DNA from: Hydractinia symbiolongicarpus
Lineage: Eukaryota; Cnidaria; Hydrozoa; Anthoathecata; Hydractiniidae
Reading direction: 5' to 3'
NCBI RefSeq assembly: GCF_029227915.1
Contig: NC_079880.1
Coordinates: forward strand, 17,504,001 to 17,568,000
Length of the DNA stretch: 64,000 bases
The translations under genes and the position numbers were made by a program. Under the pieces are notes generated by a model that saw nothing but the letters and a program-made list of their open reading frames with translations, ran no database searches and was not told the DNA's origin. Positions 15,101 to 27,900 of this stretch are shown here, in pieces; the stretch's first letter is position 1; each line of letters opens with the position of its first letter.

Positions 15101-18100
15101 GTAACCTGCGCAAGCACGTTTAAACACGTGATTTACGCGTAAGGTCTTTATTAGGCCTCTAAAAGGCCATACTACGGCTTTAGAGGCCTGTGCATGTAGT
15201 TGACGAAGTTCTAAAGCCATGGTGCCAAGGCAAACGACTTATGACATAGTAGTCCATTGAGAGTTGAAGGAGTAGACCAATGGTAACCTGCACAGGAAGG
15301 TAGAACCACGCAATTTACGTGTTAAGCCTTTATTAGGCCTCTAAGAGGCATATTACGACCTTTAGAGGCCTGTGCATGTAGTCGACGGCGTTCTAAAGCC
15401 TTGGTGCCAAGGAAAACGACTTAGGACAGCAGTAGTCCATTGAGACTTGACGGAGTAGACCAATGGTAGCCTGCACAGACACGTAGAACCACGTGATTTT
15501 CGTGTATCGCAATTTTTAGGCCACAAAATGTCATATCACAGCCTTTCGACGCCTGTGCATGTAGTTGACGGCGTTCTAAAGCCATGGTGCCAGGGAAAAC
15601 GGCTTATGACCTTGTAGTACATTGAGAGTGGAAAGACTAGACAAATGGTAACCTGTGCAAGCGCGTGGAAACACGTGATTTACGCGTAAGGCCTTTATTA
15701 GGCGGCGAAATGCTATACTACAGCTTTTAGAGGCCTGTGCATGTAGTTGACGGAGTTCTAAAGCCATGGTGCGAGGGAAATCGTCCTAGAACGTAGTAGT
15801 CCATTAAGAGTAGAAGGAGTTGACTAATGGTAACCTGTACCGACACGTGGAACCACGTGATTTACGTGCTAAGCCTTTATTAGGCAACAAAAGGCCATAT
15901 TACGGCCTTTAGAGGCCTGTGCATGTAGTTGACGGAGTTCTAAAGCCATGGTGCTAGGGAAAACGACTTAGGACCTTGTAGTCCATTGAGAGTGGAAGGA
16001 CTTGACCAATGGTAACCTGCACATGCACGCAGAACCACGTCATTTACGTGCTAAGCATTTATTAGGCAACAAAAGGCCATATTACGGTCTCTAGATTCCT
16101 TTGCATGTAGTTGACGGCGGTCTAAACCCATGGCTTTGGCGAAAACGACCTAAGACGTCGCAGTCCATGTAGAATGGAAGAACTAGACCAATGGTCACCT
16201 GCGCAAGAACGTGGGAGCACGTGATTTACGCGTAAGGCCTTTATTAGCCGGCAAAAGTCCATATTACGGCCTTTAGAGGCCTGTGCATGTAGTTGACGGC
16301 GTTCTAAAGCCATGGTGTCAGGGAAAACAACTTATGACCTTGTGGTATAGTGAGAGTGGAAGGACTAGACCAATGGTAACTTGCACAAGCACGTGGAACT
16401 GGGTGAGTTACGTGTAAGGCCTTTATTAGGCGGTAAAAGGCTATATTACGGCCTTTAGAGGCCTGTGCATGTAGTTGACAGAGTTCTAAGGCCATGATGC
16501 CACGGAACACGACTTACGACGTCGTAGTCCATGGAGAATGGAAGGATTAGACCAATGGTAACCGGCGCAAGCAGGTTTAAACAAGTGATTTACGCGTAAG
16601 GTCTTTATTAGGCCTCTAAAAGGGCATACTACGGCTTTACAGGCCTGTGCATGTAGTTGACAAAGTTCTAAAGCCATGGTGGCAAGGAAAACGACTTATG
16701 ACGTAGTAGTCCATTGACAGTTGAAGGAGTAGACCAATGGTGACCTGCACAGCCACGTGGATTTACGTGTAAGGCCTTTATTAGGCGGCAAAAGGCCATA
16801 TTACGGCCTTTAGAGGCCTGTGCATGTAGGATTAGACCAAGGGTAACCGGCGCAAGCAGGTTTAAACAAGTGATTTACGCGTAAGGTCTTTATTAGGCCT
16901 CTAAAAGGGCATACTACGGCTTTACAGGCCTGTGCATGTAGTTGACAAAGTTCTAAAGCCATGGTGGCAAGGAAAACGACTTATGACGTAGTAGTCCATT
17001 GAGAGTTGAAGGAGTAGACCAATGGTGACCTGCACTGCCACGTGGATTTACGTGTAAGGCCTTTATTAGGCGGCAAAAGGCCATATTACGGCCTTTAGAG
17101 GCCTGTGCATGTAGTTGACAGAGTTCTAAAGCCATGGTGCCAAGGAAAACGACTGATGACGCAGTAGTCCATTAAGAGTTGAAGGAGTAGACCAATGGTA
17201 ACCCGAACAGGAACGTAGAATCACGTGATGGACGTGTTAATCCTTTATTAGGCCTCTAAAATTCATATTACAAACTTTAGAGGCCTGTGCATGTAGTTGA
17301 CGGCGTTCTAAAGCCATGCAGCCAGGAAAAACGACTTATGACCTTGTAGTCCATTAAGAGTGGAAGGACTAGACCAATGGTAACCTGCGAAAGCACGTGG
17401 AACAGGAGGATTTACGTGTAAGGCCTTTATTAGGCGGCAAAAAGCCATATTACGACCTTTAGATGCCTCTGCATGTAGTTGACGGCGTTCTAAAGCCATG
17501 GTGCCAAGGAAGGCAACTTAGGACGTAGTATTCCATTGAGATTGGAAGGAGCAGATCAATGGTAACCTGAACAAGCACGTGGAACCGGGGGAGTTACGTG
17601 TAAGGCCTGTATTAGGCGGCAAAATGCCATATTACGGCTTTTAGAGGCCTGTGCATGTAGTTGACGGCGCTCTAAAGCCATGGTGCCAAGTCCATGGAAA
17701 ATGAAAGGATTAGATTAATGGTAACCTGCGCAAGCACGTTTAAACACGTGATTTTCGCGTAAGGTCTTTATTAGGCCTCTAAAAGGCCATACTACGGCTT
17801 TACAGGCCTGTGTATGTAGTTGACAAAGTTCTAAAGCCATGGTGACAAGGAAAACGACTTATGACGTAGTAGTCCATTGGGAGTTAAAGGAGTAGTCCAA
17901 TGGTAACCTGCACACACTCGTGGAACTACGTGATTTTTGTGTATCGCCTTTATTTGGCAACAAAAGCCCATATCACAACCTTTAAAGGCCTGTGCATGTA
18001 GTTGACGGCGTTCTAAATCCATGGCTGCGGGGAAAATGACTTAAGACGTCGTAGGCCATTGAGAGTAGAAGGACTAGACCAATGGTAACCTGCGCAAGAT

Positions 18101-20437
18101 CGTGGGAGCACGTAATTTACGCGTAAGGCCTTTATTAGCCGGCAAAATCCATATTCTGGCCCTTAGAGGCCTGTGCATGTAGTTGACGGCGTTCTAAAGC
18201 CATTGTGCGAGGGAAATCGTCCTAGAACGTAGTAGTCCATTAAGAGTAGAAGGAGTTGACCAATGGTACCCTCTGCAAGCACGTTTAAACACGTGATTTA
18301 CGCGTAAGGTCTTTATTAGGCCTCTAAAAAGCCATACTACGGCTTTAGAGGCCTGTGCATGTAGTTAACGAAGTTCTAAGGCCATGGTGGCAAGGAAAAT
18401 GACTTATGACATAGTAGTCCATTGAGAGTTGAAGGAGTAGACCAATGGTAACCTGCACAGGAAGGTAGAACCACGCAATTTACGTGTTAAGCCTTTATTA
18501 GGCCTCTAAGAGGCATATTACGACCTTTAGAGGACTGTGCATGTAGTTGACGGCGTTCTAAAGCCTTGGTGCCAAGGAAAACGACTTAGGACAGCAGTAG
18601 TCCATGGAGACTTGACGGAGTAGACCAATGGTAAACTGCACAGCCATGTAGAACCACGTGATTTACGTTTTAAGCCTTTATTAGGCATGTAAAAAGCATA
18701 TTTCAACTTTTAGAGGCCTGTGCATGTAGTTGAAGATGTTCAAAAGCCATGGTGCCAAGAAAAACGACGCAGTTGTCCATTGAGAGTTGAAAGAGTAGAC
18801 CAATGGTAACCCGAACAGGAAGGTAGAATCACGTGATGGACGTGTTAATCCTTTATTAGGCCTCTAAAATTCATATTACAAACTTTAGAGGCCTGTGCAT
18901 GTAGTTGACGGCGTTCTAAAGCCATGCAGCCAGGAAAAACGACTTATGACCTTGTAGTCCATTGAGAGTGGAAGGACTAGACCAATGGTAACCTGCGAAA
19001 GCACGTGGAACCGGAGGATTTACGTGTAAGGCCTTCATTAGGCGGCAAAAGACCATATTACGACCTTTAGATGCCTGTGCATGTAGTTGACGGCGTTCTA
19101 AAGCCATGGTGCCAAGGAAGGCAACTTAGGACGTAGTATTCCATTGAGATTGGAAGGAGCAGATCAATGGTAACCTGAACAGGCACGTGGAACCGGGGGA
19201 GTTACGTGTAAGGCCTGTATTAGGCGGCAAAATACCATATTGCGGCTTTTAGAGGCCTGTGCATGTAGTTGACGGCGCTCTAAAGCCATGGTGCCAAGTC
19301 CATGGAAAATGAAAGGATTAGATTAATGGTAACCTGCGCAAGCACGTTTAAACACGTGATTTACGCGTAAGGTCTTTATTAGGCCTCTAAAAGGCCATAC
19401 TACGGCTTTAGAGGCCTGTGCATGTAGTTGACGAAGTTCTAAAGCCATGGTGCCAAGGCAAACGACTTATGACATAGTAGTCCATTGAGAGTTGAAGGAG
19501 TAGACCAATGGTAACCTGCACAGACACGTAGAACCACGTGATTTTCGTGTATCGCAATTTTTAGGCCACAAAATGTCATATCACAGCCTTTCGACGCCTG
19601 TGCATGTAGTTGACGGCGTTCTAAAGCCATGGTGCCAGGGAAAACGGCTTATGACCTTGTAGTACATTGAGAGTGGAAAGACTAGACAAATGGTAACCTG
19701 TGCAAGCGCGTGGAAACACGTGATTTACGCGTAAGGCCTTTATTAGGCGGCGAAATGCTATACTACAGCTTTTAGAGGCCTGTGCATGTAGTTGACGGAG
19801 TTCTAAAGCCATGGTGCGAGGGAAATCGTCCTAGAACGTAGTAGTCCATTAAGAGTAGAAGGAGTTGACTAATGGTAACCTGTACCGACACGTGGAACCA
19901 CGTGATTTACGTGCTAAGCCTTTATTAGGCAACAAAAGGCCATATTACGGCCTTTAGAGGCCTGTGCATGTAGTTGACGGAGTTCTAAAGCCATGGTGCT
20001 AGGGAAAACGACTTAGGACCTTGTAGTCCATTGAGAGTGGAAGGACTTGACCAATGGTAACCTGCACATGCACGCAGAACCACGTCATTTACGTGCTAAG
20101 CATTTATTAGGCAACAAAAGGCCATATTACGGTCTCTAGATTCCTTTGCATGTAGTTGACGGCGGTCTAAACCCATGGCTTTGGCGAAAACGACCTAAGA
20201 CGTCGCAGTCCATGTAGAATGGAAGAACTAGACCAATGGTCACCTGCGCAAGAACGTGGGAGCACGTGATTTACGCGTAAGGCCTTTATTAGCCGGCAAA
20301 AGTCCATATTACGGCCTTTAGAGGCCTGTGCATGTAGTTGACGGCGTTCTAAAGCCATGGTGTCAGGGAAAACAACTTATGACCTTGTGGTATAGTGAGA
20401 GTGGAAGGACTAGACCAATGGTAACTTGCACAAGCAC
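12165..20437. repeat. Large higher-order duplication, 4228-bp unit, 2 copies
   Basis: The segment from about 12165 to 16392 is repeated from about 16393 to 20437. Monomer landmarks are offset by 4228 bp (12258/16486, 12725/16953, 13080/17308, 13603/17831, 14688/18916). After about 15290 the offset drops to 4045 bp, so the second copy lost one monomer. By eye the copies differ at very few positions, which indicates a recent event. A 23-monomer unit fits 4228 bp with truncated monomers included. Confidence 0.9.
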
Positions 20438-20769
20438 GTGGAACCGGAGGATTTACGCGTAAGGCCTTTACCAGGCGGCAAAAGGCCATATTACGGCCTT
20501 TAGAGGCCTGTGCATGTAGTTGAAGCCGTTCTAAAGCCATGGTGGCAAGGAAAACGACTTATGACGTAGTAGTCCATTGAGAGTTGAAGGAGTAGACCAA
20601 TGGTGACCTGCACAGCCACGTGGATTTACGTGTAAGGCCTTTATTAGGCGGCAAAAGGCCATATTACGGCCTTTAGAGGCCTGTGCATGTAGTTGACAGA
20701 GTTCTAAAGCCATGGTGCCAAGGAAAACGACTGATGACGCAGTAGTCCATTGAGAGTTGAAGGAGTAGA

Positions 20770-21660
20770 CCAATGGTAAACTGCACAGCCATGTAAAACC
20801 ACGTGATTTACGTTTTAAGCCTTTATTAGGCATGTAAAAAGCATATTTCAACTTTTAGAGGCCTGTGCATGTAGTTGAAGATGTTCTAAAGCCATGGTGC
20901 CAAGAAAAACGATGCAGTTGTCCATTGAGAGTTGAAAGAGTAGACCAATGGTAAACCGAACAGGAAGGTAGAATCACGTGATGGACGTGTTAATCCTTTA
21001 TTAGGCCTCTAAAATTCATATTACAAACTTTAGAGGCCTGTGCATGTAGTTGACGGCGTTCTAAAGCCATGCAGCCAGGAAAAACGACTTATGACCTTGT
21101 AGTCCATTGAGAGTGGAAGGACTAGACCAATGGTAACCTGCGAAAGCACGTGGAACCGGAGGATTTACGTGTAAGGCCTTTATTAGGCGGCAAAAGGCCA
21201 TATTACGACCTTTAGATGCCTGTGCATGTAGTTGACGGCGTTCTAAAGCCATGGTGCCAAGGAAGGCAACTTAGGACGTAGTATTCCATTGAGATTGGAA
21301 GGAGCAGATTAATGGTAACCTGAACAGGCACGTGGAACCGGGGGAGTTACGTGTAAGGCCTGTATTAGGCGGCAAAATGCCATATTACGGCTTTTAGAGA
21401 CCTGTGCATGTAGTTGATGGCGCTCTAAAGCCATGGTGCCAAGTCCATGGAAAATGAAAGGATTAGATTAATGGTAACCTGCGCAAGCACGTTTAAACAC
21501 GTGATTTACGCGTAAGGTCTTTATTAGGCCTCTAAAAGGCCATACTACGGCTTTAGAGGCCTGTGCATGTAGTTGACGAAGTTCTAAAGCCATGGTGCCA
21601 AGGCAAACGACTTATGACATAGTAGTCCATTGAGAGTTGAAGGAGTAGACCAATGGTAAC
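20770..21660. repeat. Partial third copy of the 4.2-kb satellite unit
   Basis: This stretch matches 14397-15287 at an offset of about 6373 bp, including the unusual monomers with aatcacgtgatggacgtg and the short monomer atggtgccaagtccatgg. It is a further partial copy of the same higher-order block with a few more differences. Confidence 0.75.
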
Positions 21661-24600
21661 CTGAACAGGAACGTAGAACCACGCGATTTACATGTTAAGC
21701 CTTTATTAGGCCTCAAGAGGCATATTACAACCTTTAGAGGCCTGTGCATGTAGTTGACAGAGTTCTAATGCCATGGTGCCACAGAAAACAACTTATGACG
21801 CAGTAGTCAATTGAGAGTTTAGGAGTAGAGCAATGGTAAACTACACAGCCATGTAGGACCACGTGATTTACGTTATAAGCCTTTATTAGGCATGTAAAAA
21901 GCATTTTGCAACTTTTAGAGGCCTGTGAAGGTAGTTGACGATGTTCTAAAGCCATGGCGCTGGGGAAAAAGACTTAGGACGTCGTAGTCCATGGAGAGTG
22001 GACGGACTACACCAATGGTAACCTGCGGAAGATCGTGGGAGCACGTAATTTACGCGTAAGGCCTTTATTAGCCGGCAAAATCCATATTACGGCCCTTAGA
22101 GGCCTGTGCATGTAGTTGACGAAGTTCTAAGGCCATGGTGGCAAGGAAAACGACTTATGACATAGTAGTCCATTGAGAGTTGAAGGAGTAGACCAATGGT
22201 AACCTGCACAGGAAGGTAGAACCACGCGATTTACGTGTTAAGCCTTTATTAGGCCTCTAAGAGGCATATTACGACCTTTAGAGGCCTGTGCATGTAGTTG
22301 ACAGAGTTCTAATGCCATGGTGCCAAAGAAAACAACTTATGACGCAGTAGTCCATTAAAAGTTGAAGGAGTAGAGCAATGGTAAACTACACAGCCATGTA
22401 GGACCACGTGATTTACGTTATAAGTTTTTATTAGGCATGTAAAAAGCATATTGCAACTTTTAGAGGCCTGTGCATGTAGTTGACGATGTTCTAAAGCCAT
22501 GGCGCTGGGGAAAACGACTTAGGACGTCGTAGTCCTTCGAGAGTGGACCAATGGTAGCCTGCACAGACACGTAGAACCACGTGATTTTCGTGTATCGCAA
22601 TTTTTAGGCCACAAAAGGTCATATCACAGCCTTTCGACGCCTGTGCATGTAGTTGACGGCGTTCTAAAGCCATGGTGCGAGGGAAAACGGCTTATGACTT
22701 TGTAGTACATTGAGAGTGGAAGGACTAGACAAATGGTAACCTGTGCAAGTGCGTGGAAACACGTGATTTACGCGCAAGGCCTTTATTAGGCGGCGAAATG
22801 CTATACTATAGCTTTTAGAGGCCTGTGCATGTAGTTGACGGAGTTCTAAAGCCATGGTGCGAGGGAAATCGTCCTAGAACGTAGTAGTCCATTAAGAGTA
22901 GAAGGAGTTGACCAATGGTAACCTGTACCGACACGTAGAACCACGTGATTTACGTGCTAAGCCTTTATTAGGCAACAAAAGGCCATATTACATCCTTTAG
23001 AGGCCTGTGCTGGACGGCGTTCTAAAGCCATGGTGCCAAAGAAATCGACTTAAGACGTCGTAGTCCATGTAGGATGGATGGACTAGAAAAATGGTAACCT
23101 GTGCAAGCGCGTGGAAACGCGTGATTTACGTGTAAGGCCTTTAATAGGCAACAAAAGGCCATATTACGGTCTCTAGATTCCTTTGCATGTAGTTGACGGC
23201 GGTCTAAACCCATGGCTTTGGCGAAAACGACCTAAGACGTCGCAGTCCATGTAGAATGGAAGAACTAGACCAATGGTCACCTGCGCAAGAACGTGGGAGC
23301 ACGTGATTTACGCGTAAGGCCTTTATTAGCCGGCAAAAGTCCATATTACGCCCTTTAGAGGCCTGTGCATGTAGTTGACGGCGTTTTAAAGCCATGGTGC
23401 CAGGGAAAACGACTTATGACCTTGTAGTATAGTGAGAGTGGAAGGACTAGACCAATGGTAACTTGCACAAGCACGTGGAACCGGGGGATTTACGTGTAAG
23501 GCCTTTACCAGGCGGCAAAAGGCTATATTACGGCCTTTAGAGGCCTGTGCATGTAGTTGAAGCCGTTATAAAGCCATGGTGCCAAGGAAAACGACTTTGG
23601 ACGCAGTAGTCCATTGAGATTTGACGGAGTAGACCAATGGTAACCTGCACAGACACGTAGAACCACGTGATTTACGTGCTAAGCCTTTATTAGGCAACAA
23701 AAGGCCATATTACGGCCTATAGATTCCTGTGCATGTAGTTGACGGCGTTCTAACCCATGGCTCTGGGGAAAACGACTTAAGACGTCGTAGTCCATGTAGG
23801 ATGTAAGGAGTACACAAATGGTAACCTGCACACACACGTGGAACCACGTGATTTTCGTGTATCGCCTTTATTAGGCGGCAAAAGGCCATATTACGGCCTT
23901 TAGATGCCTGTCCATGTAGTTGACGGAGTTCTAAAGCAATGAAAACGACTTATGACCTTGTAGTCAATTGAGAGTGGAAGGACCACACCAATGGTAACTT
24001 GCGCAAGCACGTGGAACCGGGGGATTTACGTGTAAAGCCTTTGATAGGCGGCAATACTCCATATTACATCCTTTAGAGGCCTGTGCTCGACGGCGTTCTA
24101 AAGCCATGGTGCCAAAGAAATCGACTTAAGACGTCGTAGTCCATGAAGGATGGATGGACTAGAAAAATGGTAACCTGTGCAAGCGCGTGGAACGAGGGGA
24201 ATTACGTGTAAAGCCTTTACTAGTCGGCAAAAGGCCATATTACGGAATTTAGAAGCCTGTGCATGTAGTTGACGGCGTTCTAAAGCCATGGTGCCAGGAA
24301 AACGACTTATGACCTTGTAGTACATTGAGAGTGGAAGGACTAGACCATTGATAACTTCCACAAGCACGTGGAACGAGGGGAATTACGTGTAAAGCCTTTA
24401 CTAGTCGGCAAAAGGCCATATTACGGAATTTAGAAGCCTGTGCATGTAGTTGACGGCGTTCTAAAGCCATGGTGCCAGGAAAACGACTTATGACCTTGTA
24501 GTATAGTGAGAGTGGAAGGACTAGACCAATGGTAACTTGCACAAGCACGTGGACCCGGGGGATTTACGTGTAAGGCATTTACCGGGCGGCAAAAGGCCAT

Positions 24601-24929
24601 ATTACGGCCTTTAGAGGCCTGTGCATGTAGTTGACGGCGTTCTAAAGACATGGTGCCAAAGAAAACGACTTAGGACGCAGTAGTCCATTGAGACTTGACG
24701 GAGTAGACCAATGGTAACCTGCACGGACACGTAGAACCACGTGATTTACGTGCTAAGACTTTATTAGGCAACAAAAGGCCATATTACGGCCTATAGATTC
24801 CTGTGCATGTAGTTGACGGCGTTCTAAACCCATGGCTCTAAGGAAAACGACTTAAGACGTCGTAGTCCATGTAGGATGGAAGGAGTAGACAAATGGTAAC
24901 CTGCACACACACGTGGAACCACGTGATTT

Positions 24930-27900
24930 TCGTGTATCGCCTTTATTAGGCGGCAAAAGGCCATATTACGGCATTTAGAGGCCTGTCGATGTAGTTGACG
25001 GAGTTCTAAAGCCATGGTGCTAGGGAAAACGACTTATGACATTGTAGTCCATTGAGAGTGGAAGGACTAGACCAGTGGTAACTTGCACAAGCACGTGGAA
25101 CCGGGGGATTTACGTGTAAGGCCTTTACTAGGCGGCAAAAGGCCATATTACGGCCTTTATAGGCCTGTGCATGTAGTTGACGGCGTTCTAAAGCCATGGT
25201 GCCAAGGAAAACGACTTAGGACGCAGTAGTTCATTGAGACTTGACGGAGTAGACCAATGGTAACCTGCACAGACACGTAGAACCACTTGATTTACGTGCT
25301 AAGCCTTTATTAGGCAACAAAAGGCCATATTGCGGCCTATAGATTTCTGTGCATGTAGTTGACGGCGTTTTAAACCCATGGCTCTGGGGAAAACAACTTA
25401 AGACGTCGTAGTCCATGTAGGATGGAAGGACTAGACAAATGGTAACCTGTGCAAGCGCGTGGAAACACGTGATTTACGCGTAAGGCATTTATTAGGCGGC
25501 AAAAGGCCATTTTACGGCCTTTAGAGGCCTGTGCATGTAGTTGACGGCGTTCTAAAGCCATGGTGCCAAAGAAAACGACTTAAGACGTCGTAGTGCATGT
25601 AGGATGGATGGACTAGAAAAATGGTAACCTGTGCAAGCGCGTGGAAACACTTGATTTACACGTAAGGCCTTTATTAGGCGACAAAATGCTATACTATAGA
25701 TTTCAGAGGCCTGTGCATGTAGTTGACGGAGTTCTAAAGCCATGGTGCGAGGGAAATCAACCTAGGACGTCGTAGTCCATGTAGGATGGAAGAACTAGAC
25801 AAATGCTATCCTGTGCAAGCGCGTGGAGGAACGTAATTTACGCGTAAGGCATTTATTAGCCGGCAAAAGCCCAGTTCACAACCTTTAGAGGCCTGTGCAT
25901 GTAGTTGACAGCGTTCTAAAGCCATGGTGCAAGGGAAATCGTCCTAGAACGTAGTAGTCTATTAAGGGTAGAAGGAGTAGACCAATGGTAACCTGTACAG
26001 ACACGTAGAACCACGTGATTTACGTGCTAAGCCTTTATTAGGCAACAAAAGGCCATATTACGGTCTCTAGATTCCTGTGCATGTAGTTGACGGCGTTCTA
26101 AACCCATGGCTTTGGCGAAAACGACTTAAGACGTCACAGTCCATGTAGAATGGAAGAACTAGACCAATGGTAACCTGCGCAAGAGCGTGGGAGCACGTGA
26201 TTTACGCGTAAGGCTCTTATTAGCCGGCAAAAGGCCATATTACGGGTTTTAGAGGCTTGTGCATGTTGTTGACGGAGTTCTAAAACCATGGTACCAGGAA
26301 AAGCGACGTACGACCTTGTAGTCCATTGAAAATGGCAGGACTAGACCAATAGTAAACTGCACAAGCACGTGGAACCGGCGGATTTACGTGTAAGGCGTTT
26401 ATTAGGCGGTAAAAGCCATATTACGCACTTTAGAGGCCTGTGCATGTAGTTGACGAAGTTCTAAAGCCATGGGGACAGGGAAAATGACTTATGACCTTGT
26501 AGTCCATTGAGATTGGAAGGACTAGACCAATGGTAACCTGTGCAAGCGCGTGGAAACACGTGATTTACGCGTAAGGCATTTATTAGGCGGCAAAAGGCCA
26601 TTTTACGGCCTTTAGAGGCCTGTGCATGTAGTTGACAGAGTTCTAAAGCCATAATGCCACGGAACACGACTAAAGACGTCGTAGTCCATGAAGAATGAAA
26701 GGACTAGACCAATGGTAACCTGCGCAAGCACGTTTAAACACCTGATTTACGCGTAAGGTCTTTATCATGCCTCTAAAAGGCCATACTACGGCTTTAAAGG
26801 CCTGTGCATGTAGTTGACGAAGTTCTAAAGCCATGGTGCCAGGAAAAACGACTTATGATATAGTAGTCCATTGAGAGTTGAAGGAGCAGACCAATGGTAA
26901 CCTGCACAGGAACGTAGAACCACGTGATTTACGTTTTAAGCCTTTATTAGGCATGTAAAAAGCATATTGCAACCTTTAGAGGCCTGTGCATGTAGTTGAC
27001 GATGTTCCAAAGCAATGTCGCAGGAGAAAACAACTTAGGACGTCGCAGTCCATGGAGAGTGGAAGGACTAGACCAATGATAACCTGTGCAAGAGCGTGGG
27101 AGCACGTAATTTACGCGTAAGGCCTTTATTAGCCGGCAAAAGTCCATGTTACGGCCTTTAGCGGCCTGTGCATGTAGATGACGGCGTTTTAAAGCTATGG
27201 TGCGAGAGAAATCGTTCTAGAACGTAGTAGTCCATTAAGAGTAGAAGGATTGACCAATGGTAACCTGCACACACACGTGGAACCACGTGATTTTCGTGTA
27301 TCGCCTTCATTAAGCGGCAAAAGTCCATATAACGGCATTTAGAGGCCTGTGCATGTAGTTGACGGAGTTCTAAAACCATGGTACCAGGAAAAGCGACGTA
27401 CGACCTTGTAGTCCATTGAGAATGGCAGGACTAGACCAATAGTAAACTGCACAATCACGTGGAACCGGGGGATTTACGTGTAAGGCTTTTATTAGGCGGT
27501 AAAAGCCATATTACGGAATTTAGAGGCCTGTGCATGTAGTTGACGAAGTTCTAAAGCTATGGGGACAGGGAAAATGGCTTATGACCTTGTAGTCCATTGA
27601 GATTGGAAGGACTAGACCAATGGTAACCTGTGCAAGCGCGTGGAAACACGTGCTTTACACGTAAGGCTTTTTATTAGGCGACAAAAGGCCATATTACGGC
27701 TTTTAGAGGCCTGTGCATGTAGTTGACAGAGTTCTAAAGCCATAATGCCACGGAACACGACTAAAGACGTCGTAGTCCATGGAGAATGAAAGGACTAGAC
27801 CAATGGTAACCTGCGCAAGCTCGTTTAAACACCTGATTTACGCGTAAGGTCTTTATCATGCCTCTAAAAGGCCATACTACGGCTTTAAGGCCTGTGCATG

